A DNA stretch of 64,000 nt from contig KQ965731.1 in assembly GCA_001574975.1 (NCBI GenBank), positions 372,001-436,000 on the forward strand, read 5' to 3'. Position numbers and translations under genes: made by a program. Source of the stretch: Gonapodya prolifera JEL478 (lineage: Eukaryota > Monoblepharomycota > Monoblepharidomycetes > Monoblepharidales > Gonapodyaceae). Positions 37,327-47,699 of this stretch are shown one piece after another. The notes beneath the pieces are model-generated. The model searched no databases and had not been told where the DNA came from. It was given only the letters and a program-made list of their open reading frames with translations. Each line of letters opens with the position of its first letter. The stretch's first letter is position 1.

Positions 37327-39405
37327 TCATCCCTTTCCATTCCTTCTCCGTCTCCCCAACTTGCATCCCTCCTCCTGTAACAACCCTGCAACGTTTTTAC
37401 TTGCTCTTCTTACCACCTCCCCATCCCGCGCTCCCACGTCGGCCCCGTACGCCAGAAGCAACTTGACAAAGTTCGCCTTCCCCAACGACGCAGCCTTCAG
37501 GAGCGCCTCATCCTCCCTCGCGTGGACGTCCGCGCCAAAGTCCAGCAGGAGCCGCGCCACCTCCAATCCCACGTTCGCCACGGCGTGCTCCAGGGGGTGG
37601 TTGTCACGCGCGTCTGCTCGAGCGCCTCGGGCTAGCAGAAGCTCCACGACATGCTCGTGGTCGTTCTTGCACGCCATCACGAGCGGCTCGTCGTCTTGCG
37701 CGTGCACGTCGGCGGTTAAGGAGAGCAAGTGCTTGACAATCCCGCTGTGTCCGTTTCCAGAGGCTCGCACAAGCGCTTCATCGCTCCTCGCGCGAAGGTC
37801 GGCGTCGTTGGCAATGAGGTACCTTGCAACGCCCAGGTGTCCGTGCTCGCAGGCAACGACAAGGGGCTCGTCGTCCGCAACACGGACGTTGGCGCCGTGC
37901 GATATGAGGGACTTGACAATGTCCAGCTTTCCCAGTCGGGATGCGGTGATGAGCGCGGACCCGTCGCCAACATTGGCGTCAGCGCCGGCGTCAAGGAGCA
38001 CGCGCGTTGTTTCCGCGTCGGTCTTGGTGATGGCGTTTATGAGCGCTGCTCCGTTCCGCGCGTGCACGTCTGCGCCGAACCCGATGAGTTGCTTCACGTA
38101 CGACGCAGGCGTATTCCCGATGGCTGTCAATAGAAGGTGGTCGTTGAACCCGTGCACGTCGGCGCCCCGCTGCAGCAAGAAGAGCACGGTGTCGAATTGG
38201 AGGTGGGACGCCGCAGTGACCAGAAAGTTGGCGCCCGGCAGGTGCATGTCGGCCCCACGGGAGAGGAGGAGTTCGATGATACGTGTGTGGCCACGTTTGC
38301 ACGCGGAGACGACCGCGGCGTTTTTATGGGCTACAGTGAGGCGGTCGCCGTCGCCGTCGGTGGCATTGTGGCGGGCGTCCCAGTCGAGCATGAGCTCCAC
38401 AATTGCGTGTTTGTTCCAAGAGGCCGCTTGGGAGAGGGCCGCGGCGTTGTCCACGGTGATACTGGCGCCGTGTTCGAGCAGCAGAGACACCATTTCTGCG
38501 TGGCCGTTAGTGCAGGCGTTGTACAACGGTGACCCTCGAGATGTCTGTCCGTCGATGTTTCCTCCGGATGATATCAAGAGGCGAGCGCATTCCAGGTGTC
38601 CTCCAGCGGTGGCCTTGGAGAGTGCAAGGTGGACGTCCTTGTTGATCGTATCCCGGTCTGCCACTTCCAGGAGAAGCTGGAGAATGTCACGGTGGCCAAA
38701 CAATGCTGCTGTGGCGATGGCGCTGTTGTAGCCATTGAGCAAATGCGCGCCGCGGTCGAGCAGCATGCGAACCTGCGGCCAACGGCTCGGTCAGTGTTGC
38801 GCAATGATTATCCCGCTCCGCAGAGAGTTCGCCACCGGCGTGTATACTCGCTCCGCGTGGGTCACTCGCCTCGGGCAAAATCCGCGGTCAGTGCTCTCGC
38901 ACTTTGGCCTCGACAGGCTCCGTCAGGGCTTTCGCGCTTATGCCTCTCGTTCCCTCCGCGAAAGAGTCCTCGGTCAGCTCGATCCTCCGGCCTTTGTTCT
39001 CCGTCACAGGCCTAGCATAATGCGCACCTCGGGGAGACGACCGCGCCGGACGGCGTCGAGCAGCGGGTTGGCGAGCGCAGCGCCGTCAGTCTTGAGTATT
39101 TTAATGAGCTGGTCGACCACCCGCATGTCGCCGCGTCGCGACTCCATGTTGATGACCCATGAGGGGTATTTGTCGAGCTTGACCCATCGAGCGGCGATTC
39201 CCCGGGGGCTGGAGAAGATGGCCTTGAGGTTTTTGTTGAGCGCTTTTGTGGGGAAGGCGAGGCGGTGTGGACAGAACCAGCCAATGCGGTCAATCAGCTC
39301 CAGAGGAAGACGTTCAAGCGGGAAGGCGGGGAATGGGACGGAGGGTTGGGCGGCGGCGGGATTCTGCGCAGAGACCTCCTTGCGAGACTTGCGCGGTTTC
39401 GCCAT
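37327..39405 (-). CDS. F-box/ankyrin-repeat protein, copy 1 (with intron)
   Basis: Two-exon gene (39405-39028 and 38772-37327) for a protein of about 607 residues. The N-terminus has a basic MAKPRKSRKE start, then an F-box-like segment PLERLPLELIDRIGWFCPHRL, then about 14 ankyrin repeats (for example GHLECARLLISSGGNIDG and GHLGVARYLIANDADLRA). Such proteins can be substrate receptors of SCF ubiquitin ligases, with ankyrins binding targets; this is inference. A paralogue, roughly 75-80 percent identical by eye, lies at 45783-47612 on the same strand and lacks the 255-bp intron 38773-39027. The start was chosen because homology between paralogues begins at M(A/V)KPRKSRKE; an in-frame ATG at 39465 is the alternative. 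Confidence 0.85.
38773..39027 (-). repeat. Ankyrin-gene intron filled by introner-like repeat family, copy C
   Basis: Intron of 255 bp, phase 0, donor GTGCGC and acceptor GGCCGCAG. The first eight intron bases (GTGCGCAT) and the first eight bases of the next exon (GTTCGCAT) match at seven positions. The sense strand contains GAGCTGACCGAGGACTC, TCGCGGAGGGAACGAGAGGC, CATAAGCGCGAAAGC, GAGCACTGACCGCGG, GAGGCGAGTGACCCACGCGG and AGCGAGTAT, which are the blocks seen in the LIMR and RRF introns. The neighbouring paralogue is uninterrupted at the homologous codon. Confidence 0.85.
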
Positions 39406-39558
39406 GGCTGCCGAGTGATTGGCCCAGGTGCTGGGGTGGGGGAACTTGTGGCGCAGCACCGTCATGGCCACAAGGCATTGAATCTCTTTGACTCCCTTCC
39501 TCGTCCGATATACTCGCAGTCTGCCTCAGGACTTTCTCAAAAAGCTTGGATCTTTCCA

Positions 39559-40113
39559 CATGACGGAGGCGGATCGAGTGGATGAGGCTGCTCAAATGCG
39601 TGCTGGGGGAGACGGAGACCTCAAAGACTTGGTATGTTTTCCCCCTTTTCAATTGCGAACCAACTTCCCTTCCTCCCTTTGCATTGATGAATTCACTTTT
39701 TGTCGCAGAGCCCTGACCTTGGTGTGAGCTACCCATTCCAAGACGCGGATTGCTTGGACGTTTCCAAGAGTGGCCAACAGGCAGCAAACAAGGAAGATGC
39801 CAATGAAGACCCTGTCAAGCGACGGGTAGTTATACTACAGTGTATGTTGTTTTTGCTGAACGCAACCTCTAATCCCAAGATTTTGATGTCAACTGCCACT
39901 GGGGGACTTCTTGATTTATCACCCCTGCAGACCAAAGAAATTTTTGAGCAACTTACTTGCTCATTTTCAGGCAACTCGTACTTGCTTGGACCTTCAGTGC
40001 TGCCAACTCGCAAGTTGCGAGTTGACGGCTTTTGCAACTTGCAACTTGCTTGGCTGAATTCGGCTAAATCACCGCTCTTCATTGAACAATGCATTTTTAG
40101 TTCAGCTCAATAG
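39559..40113 (+). CDS. Hypothetical two-exon gene running into transposon DNA
   Basis: An ATG at 39559 opens MTEADRVDEAAQMRAGGDGD...DL, followed by a well-formed intron (GTATGT ... TTTTGTCGCAG, about 39632-39708) and an exon that starts SPDLGVSYPFQDADCL and continues through KRRVVILQ to a stop at 40113. From about 39.85 kb the sequence becomes AT-rich and merges with the hAT element's end, so the C-terminal part is probably transposon-derived and the original gene may be broken. I recognise no family. It is divergent from the F-box/ankyrin gene copy 1, with about 150 bp between start codons. Confidence 0.35.
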
Positions 40114-42650
40114 CATTAAAACTATCTAAACCGTACATGCAATATCTGTATAATTTATCTTCCACTTTTTCAACAAAGTTAGATTTCTAATCATCTCCGC
40201 CCCCAACCTACACCTCCTGTCCCCTATCACCTCCTTGGATGCAGAGAAGATCTGTTCCGATTCTGCACTACTCCCTGGAACTCCCATTATCATGTGTGCA
40301 ATCCATTGGAGTCCCGGAAGGTCATTCCGCGACCTCCAATACTCCAGCACATCCTGGTCCTTCCCTTGCCATGGTTCCTCCAGGTACTGCTCCATCTCTG
40401 CCTGTGTGTTCCCTTTGCCCAAGACTTCCATTTCCAAGTCATTGTCCAAGAAGGCAGGGTTCCCCTGAGGTGTTACAAGTGCAACAGATGGTGAAACATG
40501 ATCAAGCTCACCTTGGAGGAGTTCCCTTGCCTGCCCAATGAACTCCTGCTCCCAGTTCTCTTCCGCCATCCATCCGAGCTTGAGCAATGGGTGAAAATCA
40601 ATGAGTTAATACAGAAATCGACTTCCCCCTTGCCCAACCAAACTTACCAACAGAGAGCATATAAAGCCAAGAATTGTCCGTTTTTCTGTAATACATCTGG
40701 AGTTTGCTCAGAATGATACTCTGTGTATCCTCTAAACATTGTTCCCTGCCAAAGTCTGCATCCTCAAGTCTATCCATCACCATGTTGAAGACTGGGACCA
40801 CCATATAGAGAGTCAGGATCTTGGCAGCCTCAACTTTCTTTAGGGCAAAGGCAAGGGGCTTCAACATGCATTAGATTCCTTCTCGACCAAGCAGCAGAGG
40901 GAACACTCACCATCAGAAGCACCTTCATGTGCTTCAAGTATTCCCAATCCACATCTGTCAGTTTCCACTTCCATAACACCTTCTCCTTTGGAACAAGCTT
41001 GCCAATCTCAATGTGGTCCACAAGTGCCCAAACAATCGCATTGTAGTCAGAGCGCCATCTTGTTTCAACCAGAGTGACCAGTTCCTGTGATTGCTTCAAG
41101 GGGTTGGTAAATTGAGCAGCGTACTTCTCACAGAGTTGAGTGGTATGTCAAATCCTGAAAATGATGCAGTAGAGCTGCAATCAGAGTGAAAAAGTAGTGA
41201 TAGGATGTGATAGAAGAATGTGGGAAACATTGGAAACTCACCTTTTCCACCAGTCCTTGTCCTGATGCCTCCACCATGCTCTCTTCATTGATAGTCAGAA
41301 TTCGGATGTTTGCAAGGCTGCCCTTCACTGCAATGTTCAAAATATGCAGAAGGCATTGCACATGTGAATCAATGGTGTTGAAGTCCTTGTTGATCCTGTC
41401 CATGTCTGCCATTGCATGCATCATGGTGTTGTTGTTGCTCCCATTGTCAGTGGTGACAGAAAGTAGCTGTTTGTGGAAAGAATGTGAAATTGAAAAATGA
41501 CTAATTTGCAAATTGATTCCACTTACCTTATGAAATACTCCAAGCCTCCTTAATGAGTCTGCAACATGGCCTGCAATTTGTTCTCTGGTATGCTGCCCCT
41601 TGACATGAATGAAATCAAGCAGGATGGATTTGAGTGTCCAATCCTGCCCAATCCAATGACCTGTCACAGCTGCAAAAGAAAACCTGGAATCCTGAGAGGT
41701 CCACATGTCCATTGTAATTGATAGCCTTTCACAGTTGGTCTGTGCAAAAATTCAGTTGAAAAACTGAGAGCAGGACCACATCCAACACTTACCTTCAAGA
41801 GCTCTGAAATGACACCCTCCACCCTTGCCATCTCCTGCAGGATGTCAAAACAAATCATCTCAATGCTAATTTCAGGTGGATTGTGGTGGAGCACTGCAAA
41901 AACCTGCTGGAACCATGGATTCTCCACCTTGGAGATGGGCTGGTTTGAGCAAGCCACCCAGTTTAGAAGGGCAGCTTGCAGCCAGTCCATGTCAACGCTC
42001 TAATGTAGTGTGTTATTATTAGTACATAAAAAGAACAGGCAGACCACTCACTTCGTTTCGCTTCTGCTTCAACTTCAACATGTCCTCAAGTGTTGGTTGG
42101 CAGATCATCTCCGGTCTCAGCTCTGTGAGTACCCTCTTGTCCTTGATTGAGTTGGCATGGATTTGGAGAGTTGTTGTCGATTTCTGGTTGGTCATGTTGT
42201 ATCTGGGTTTGGCCAGTCCTGCACCCACACCCAAACCAAAACACAAGGCCTTCAAAATTAAACACTCACATTGCTCCATTCATTTTTCCCCTTCTCCAAA
42301 CAAATTGTGTGGGTTTGCTTGCCTTTTGCCTGTTTCTTGAAGTGGTCATCCTGGAACAGCCAAGAGGCCAGCCTACAGGTGCTGACACGTGGCTTGCAGT
42401 CTCTCCAGCCATCTGCATCGATTGTATCCAAGAGTTCTGAATTGGAGACGTTGATGGTGGGGGTTGAGGCCTGAGACATGTTTGTATGGGTGTATATTAT
42501 TTAGGCCACAATATTAGTTACAAAATAAGAGTGCAAGTTGACAAGTTAACTTGCAAGTCAAAAACGATCAACTTGCAACTTGCTTATTTTTGAAAACCAA
42601 CCAACTCAACTTGCTCCAAAAATTTTTTGCCACAGACCCAACCCCTTGAC
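39900..42650 (-). mobile_element. hAT-family DNA transposon
   Basis: Interval holding the hAT transposase and AT-rich ends. Both ends carry CAACTTGCAACTTGC-type repeats (left 40037-40060, right 42568-42585), and an AAATTTTT-GAGCAA word lies near each end in opposite orientation (about 39936-39955 and 42611-42629), as expected of terminal or subterminal inverted repeats. Exact termini and the 8-bp target duplication could not be fixed. Confidence 0.6.
40127..42479 (-). CDS. hAT-family transposase
   Basis: Multi-exon gene on the minus strand from ATG 42479. In order it encodes an N-terminal part of BED-zinc-finger type (weak), then MDWLQAALLNWVACSNQPIS, then the RNase H-like core with MDMWTSQDSRFSFAAVTGHW (first catalytic Asp), HVKGQHTREQIA, TTDNGSNNNTMMHAM (second Asp) and the SHVQCLLHILNIAVKG block, LVTLVETRWRSDYNAI, and the C-terminal hAT dimerisation region with VLEYWRSRNDLPGLQWIA, MGVPGSSAESEQIFSASK and VIGDRRCRLGAEMIRNL. 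Most hallmark residues are intact and exons join without obvious stops, so the element may have been active recently. Intron borders (near 40.6, 40.87-40.91, 41.13-41.24, 41.47-41.53, 41.74-41.79 and 42.0-42.05 kb) are estimated. Confidence 0.85.
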
Positions 42651-43984
42651 ATGGCTGCTCTCAGTGTAACCAGCCCTAATGTCTCAAGGGGTCACCGCTA
42701 TGTCCAAATGGTCAAAAAATGACAGATGGTCTTGACAGTTCTGTGCCTTGTCAAGAAGAGGTATGCTGTATGACTTCATGCTGATTTGATTAACCCAGAT
42801 TTACACTAGTATGCTTCACTTTTAGTTGCAGACAAAGGACCAAATCTTTTCATACGTTTGTGACCCTTCCTTGCACCCATCTGGGAAATTTTGGGGGACC
42901 ACAAGGAAACAGTTGCAAAAGTTTTTTGAGGTCACTACCAAAGAGCAAACTGTGGCAGCCTTCAGGGATGGATTGACAAAGAATATCAGCACTATCTTCC
43001 AAATACAATAATGCATTTGTGGAACTCACCTTGAGCACCCCAATGCACTCCTTTTGGTAATTCATTTGCTTCGTCATATGGTGACCAGAGCGTTACAGCA
43101 TTCACAAACAGCACAGCAGCCCACGCTGACTAAAAAGTGAACATTGACAGTAGGTTGCTTCAATGCAAGTTCAACATGAACAGTATGCAATATCAATTAC
43201 AAAAAAATAAATAAATAAAATGGAGAGGTTGTGCAACACTTTATTATCACAAATTCCAGCACACAAAAATGTGGCAGTAGGAATACAATTGTGCAGCCTC
43301 ACAAATCTACCAGCCAATTTGAGAGCCTGCACAACCATTGATTTCCTCAAGGAAACGGCAATGGAAAATCATAAATTTTGGGGGATTTGTCAGGTGAGCT
43401 AATGTTGGCAATTATCATCAGTCCAGTTTCTTGATGCTGACTGTCATCATCCTCCAACCAACTAGGTGTCCAATTGGGCTTGTTGGGACCTATCAAACCA
43501 TTGTATCATGCAAGAACGTCATTGATTACATTGATTTTGCTACTTCTGCTACCAGGGCTCCCGGCATGCGAGAAATTAGGATGGACAAGACTAGGGACTT
43601 GATGCTCCAGTCCGAATTCCCCCTGCGCACGTAGATTCCATGGATTGGGGGAGGGGGGAAGGTTTGTTGCAAGGTCTACTGTGGGCAAGCTCTGCTCAGA
43701 CTGAAACATCCATTCCAACAGACATGGGCAAGAATTTCAAAAGAAAAGAGCATGAAAAAGAAGAAGCCCAAGTCAGTTGCGCCGCGCGCCAACCGCCCTG
43801 GTGGGTTTTCAAGGGTTGCGCCCGTTGAGTTCCGTCTCACTGCACTGTTGGCAGCTCTGTCACTGCCATCTCTACCTCCTGAGATTCTATGGGATCGCAT
43901 TATCGTCAAGTACCTGTCACCACGCATGGTGTTTTGGACAGCTCACACAATGATTTGACTGGTGAGCCAACAAGATCCTAAGCT
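42651..43984 (+). other. AT-rich region with small exon-like ORFs, unidentified
   Basis: Several short plus-strand frames look exon-like: about 42833-43011 after a good acceptor (TTTTAGTTGCAG), 43220-43393 before a GTGAGC donor, 43458-43634, and a basic 69-residue ORF at 43752-43958. None matches a family I recognise, and they may be pieces of a degraded transposon between the hAT and Harbinger elements. A short poly-purine/AT run lies at about 43200-43220. Confidence 0.25.
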
Positions 43985-44319
43985 TCAGTATGGACAAATC
44001 AGTGATTGCTGATTGTTCTGGGCATCTCTTTCACTCTGGTGTGGATGTTGCCAACTCATTCCTTGAATTGTACTCCTGCTGTGCAGCACTAAAATGTGCC
44101 AGCTTCCATGGACCTGCCAAGTGTCCATTGCCTGGGAGGTAAGCAGGGTCCCCATAGATTTGGTAAGGTTTGTGTGCAGGTCCAAATACTGCCCAAACCA
44201 CAGTAAAAGCCATCACTATCACACTGACATCCACTAATGTGGAATATATAGAGCAGTATGAGTGTTGGGTATTAGCTGCTGTGCCACTACTTTGGCCGCA
44301 GGTTTAGATGTGCACACCT

Positions 44320-44455
44320 GCAGGATATGCCCTAAGCTTGGCATCACGTTCCTGCAGGTGAGTTCCATGCACATTACAACTTGTTATGTATATTTGATCA
44401 CACATACACATTCCTGCAGTTTACAGGCTCATGCAGCTCACCTAGGTTGTGTAGC
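44320..44455 (-). repeat. Diverged partial copy of the same LTR
   Basis: Read on the minus strand, this piece runs TGCTACACAACCTAGGTGAG, then a CTGCAGG box, a CTCACCTGCAGGAACGTGATGCC stretch and ATCCTGCAGG. The same boxes occur in the same order and spacing in the first half of the LTR at 44485-44783. It is an older or truncated relative directly downstream of it. Confidence 0.6.
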
Positions 44456-44484
44456 AATCACAATATGGAGCAAAATGAGCATGT

Positions 44485-44783
44485 TGTCACCCAGCAGGCT
44501 GGGTGACAGCCACTTACATGGCTGTGAGGGGTGGAGTGTGGCACAGCACGGATAGGGGCTGAGTGTGTGGCACAGTGCTGTTAAGGCAAGGCACCTTAGG
44601 TGGCACAGCATGGAACAGTTCCCTAGTATATATATTCTCCCCTGCAGGGCACAGCCCATGTTTGGTGTTGTGGTCCTGCAGGTGAGACTATGTCACACCT
44701 ACTATGTATGCTTTGTGTCACTCATATATGATTGTGGTCCTGCAGCACACAGGTCTCATGGAGCACCCCTAGGTTGGGTAGCA
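44485..44783 (-). mobile_element. Solo LTR-like repeat, copy 2, with target-site duplication
   Basis: Inverted copy of the element at 1676-1976, 299 bp, again with TGCTACCC...GGGTGACA ends, the TATATATA box and the terminal palindrome (44486-44507). It is flanked by perfect CATGT direct repeats (44480-44484 and 44784-44788), the 5-bp duplication expected of LTR-retrotransposon integrase. No internal coding region is present, so it is a solo LTR from recombination. It lies inside the Harbinger transposase gene. Confidence 0.8.
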
Positions 44784-45782
44784 CATGTACCATAAAGTGC
44801 AAGAAGCTTGTTTAGTCCACTTCTCTGGAAGATGGTGAGGTCATGGTCTGGACTAAGAAATGGTCCTGCTAGGTGGATGATGCTCTCATCTACTGATACC
44901 ATACCCTGATACTTGAGGCAATGCTGCCTCTTTCTCCCACTGTAGTACTTCCTTTGATTATGCAATGGCCATAATATCCTGCAATCCATGCCATCAATGA
45001 ATCTGAAGACAGAAACAAGAGGCAAACCTGCTTCATGAATTGCCCCACAAAACTGCTTCAGCAGCTGTGGCATCAGCCAGTCTGCATCCCATCTCAAAAT
45101 CTCCATATATTGTTCCTTCAGATTGCGGACACGATACAATACAATCCACAACAGTTCACCAGGGGAGGGACCAAATGTTTCCAAGAGGTCTGAGAGGCAA
45201 TTGGGGAATGCCAGCTGCTTCAGAAGCAAGCTGAGTGCCTCCACACCAAGAAACATATGGCAGCCATCCAGAACAACTACCACAGGGAGCTCCAGATCTG
45301 TCCTGAGACAGATAATGTCCTCCTTTTTGAAACTGCGCTTGACTAGGTTGTGCACCAATCCCGTCAGCCCAAGCAACAATTCCCACCAGAACTCACCAAA
45401 AACTCAATAAGCAGTCTGCGTTTGACATGAAATTCAAATTGAGTCTTGTGTTCAGGTAGAGTGGCCTCTCCGGTGGGATCATCCACTCCAGCCGGGAGAG
45501 GAGGATCAACAGGGCCATACGCCGGCGCCTGCTCTTTGATTTGCATCACAGTGCAAGTCCTGACGTCAGAATTGGACGAGTCCAATGAATTGTCTTGCAT
45601 GTTTTGGTGTCTGCCGGATTTGTGCGCGCTGTGTCTGCGCAAGCTGCGGGCTCGAAATGTTTTCACAATTTGTATTTGTGAAAATGAAAGTGTTGCGCAA
45701 CCTCTAATAAAGGCAAGACTTGATACTTGACGACGTTTAACGAAATTTGGTTTTGGTTGCCGCTCCACTCCGCACGTTCCTT

Positions 45783-47612
45783 TCACTTCGTTGACCTTCG
45801 CGCCCACCTGCTTCCCCCCTCCTGGAGCAACCCCACAACGTCTTGATGGGCCTTTCTCACCACCTCCCCCTCCCGCGCACTCACGTCCGCCCCATACGCC
45901 AGAAGCAATTTCACAAAGTTTGGTTTACCCAACGTTGCAACCTTCAGGAGCGCCTTATCCTCCTTTGCGTGGACGTCCGCGCCAAAGTCCAGCAGGAGCC
46001 GAATCACCTCCAACCCCATATTCTCCACAGCGTGCTCAAGGGGTTGGTTATCCCTTCCATCTGCCCGCGCGCCGCGGGCCAACAGAAGCTCCACAACGTG
46101 CACGTGGTTGTTCTGGCATGCCTTCACAAGTGGTTCATCGTCTTGCGCGTGCACGTCGGCGTGCAGCGAAAGTAGGTACTTGACCATCCCACTGTGCCCG
46201 TTGGCAGAGGCTCGCACGAGCGCTTCGTCGCTCCTCACGCGTGGGTCGGCGTCGTAAGCAATGAGATGCTTTGCGACGCCCAGGTGTCCGTGCTCGCAAG
46301 CGACGATGAGGGGCTCGTCGTCCGCGACGCGGGTGTTGGCGCCGTGTGTCATGAGGGTCTTCACAATGTCCAATTTGCCCAGCCGGGACGCGGCAATTAT
46401 CGCAGACCCCTTGGCAGCATTGACGTTGGCGCCTGCATCAAGGAGCACGGCCATGGTTTCCGGGTCGCCCTTGCTAATTGCCGTTGTGAGCGCGGCTCCG
46501 TTCTGCGCGTGCACGTCGGCGCCGAACCCGATAAGCTGCTTCACGTACGACGCGGGCGTCTTGCCGATGGCTGTCAAGAGAAGCTTGTCGTTGGACCCAT
46601 GCACGTCGGCCCCGCGACGCAAGAAGAAGAGCGCGGTGTTGAATTTGAGATAAGTCGCCGCGGCGACCACGAAGTCGGTGCCTGGCAGGTGCATGTCGGC
46701 CCCTCGGGAGAGGAGCAGCGTAACGATACGGATGCGGCCCCCTTTGCATGCGGCGACGACAGCTTCGTTTTTGTGTGCCACACTAAGGCAGTCGCGGTTA
46801 CGGTGAGTGGCATCGGCCTCTGAGTCATAGGGTCGGGCGTCCCAGTCGAGCAAGAGTTCAACGATTGCGTGTTTGTTCATGAAGGCCGCTTGGCAGAGGG
46901 CCGCGGCTTCGTCCATGGAGATACTGGCTCCGTGTTCGAGGAGCAGAGACACCATTTCTGCGTGGCCGTTGTTGCAGGCGTGGTACAGCGGGGCCTCCAC
47001 ACATTTTTGCCCGTTAACGTTTGCTCCCTCTGATAACAAGAGGCGGGCGCATTCCAGGTGTCCTCCAGTGGCGGCCTTGAACAGGGCACGGTCAATGTCC
47101 CCCTGGAACTTATCCCGGTGTGCGACTTGGAGGAGAAGCTGTAGAACGTCACGGTATCCAAGTTCGGCTGCCGCGACGATGGGGCTGTGATATCCCGTTT
47201 CCAAATGCGCTTTGCGGTCGATCAGCAAGCGAACAACGTGGATGTGACCGCGGCGGACGGCTTCGAACAGCGCGGAGTCGAGCGTAAAGCCGTCGATCTT
47301 GAGCATTGTAATAAGTCGTTGGACGACCTGCACGTCGCCTCGTCTCGATTCGTATATTGTTGCGCACACACCCGATTTATCTCGTTTGGCCCACCGAGCG
47401 GCGATTCCCCATGGGCTGGAGAAAACGGCCACGAGTTTCTTGTTGAGCGCCTGTGTGGGGAAGGCGAGACGGTGGGGACAGAACCAACCAATGCGGTCAA
47501 TGACTTCTAGTGGCAGACGTTCCAGCGGGAAGGTGGGGGCAGGGACGGGGGGTTGTGCGGCACGGGGGTGCGTGAGGGAGGCCTCTTTGCGAGACTTGCG
47601 TGGTTTCACCAT
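45783..47612 (-). CDS. F-box/ankyrin-repeat protein, copy 2 (intronless)
   Basis: Single-exon gene of about 609 residues. The order is a basic MVKPRKSRKE start, an F-box-like segment PLERLPLEVIDRIGWFCPHRL with a following FPTQALNKKL helix, then about 14 ankyrin repeats such as GHLECARLLLSEGANVNG and GHLGVAKHLIAYDADPRV. It is a tandem-type paralogue of the gene at 37327-39405, same strand, with transposon DNA between them. At the codon where copy 1 has its intron, copy 2 reads straight through (VVRLLIDRKAHL). In-frame ATGs upstream (to 47699) extend the frame, but homology starts at 47612. A role as an SCF substrate receptor is inferred from the F-box. Confidence 0.85.
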   Translation of the reverse strand: MVKPRKSRKEASLTHPRAAQPPVPAPTFPLERLPLEVIDRIGWFCPHRLAFPTQALNKKLVAVFSSPWGIAARWAKRDKSGVCATIYESRRGDVQVVQRLITMLKIDGFTLDSALFEAVRRGHIHVVRLLIDRKAHLETGYHSPIVAAAELGYRDVLQLLLQVAHRDKFQGDIDRALFKAATGGHLECARLLLSEGANVNGQKCVEAPLYHACNNGHAEMVSLLLEHGASISMDEAAALCQAAFMNKHAIVELLLDWDARPYDSEADATHRNRDCLSVAHKNEAVVAACKGGRIRIVTLLLSRGADMHLPGTDFVVAAATYLKFNTALFFLRRGADVHGSNDKLLLTAIGKTPASYVKQLIGFGADVHAQNGAALTTAISKGDPETMAVLLDAGANVNAAKGSAIIAASRLGKLDIVKTLMTHGANTRVADDEPLIVACEHGHLGVAKHLIAYDADPRVRSDEALVRASANGHSGMVKYLLSLHADVHAQDDEPLVKACQNNHVHVVELLLARGARADGRDNQPLEHAVENMGLEVIRLLLDFGADVHAKEDKALLKVATLGKPNFVKLLLAYGADVSAREGEVVRKAHQDVVGLLQEGGSRWARRSTK

Positions 47613-47699
47613 CGCTCTCAAGGGGATTTGCCCAGCTTGTTGCATAGAGGGTTTGAATGAACTGCCGTGGCCTTTTTCAGGCCACAAACTCGTCATCAT

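Larger units (their letters stand above)
44031..45600 (-). pseudogene. PIF/Harbinger transposase, interrupted
   Basis: Minus-strand transposase of the PIF/Harbinger (DDE_4) type. A first exon from ATG 45600 leads, after an intron near 45380-45394, to LLGLTGLVHNLVKRSFKKEDI and then the catalytic region: SVFRFIDGMDCRILWP (first Asp), HNQRKYYSGRKRQHCLKYQG, SVDESIIHLAGPF (second acidic position) and SGLNKLLALYG. The remainder, with the hallmark YGDPAYLPG and a terminal AAQQEYNSRNE block, is found only at 44031-44234. About 550 bp of foreign sequence, including a solo LTR (44485-44783) with a perfect 5-bp duplication, separates the two parts, so the gene is dead. Confidence 0.8.

Noticed and set aside
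37361-38731. 456-codon plus-strand open frame
   Set aside because: It is the antisense shadow of the ankyrin repeats of copy 1; the minus strand has clear homology and the plus frame is Ser/Arg/Ala-rich without any domain.
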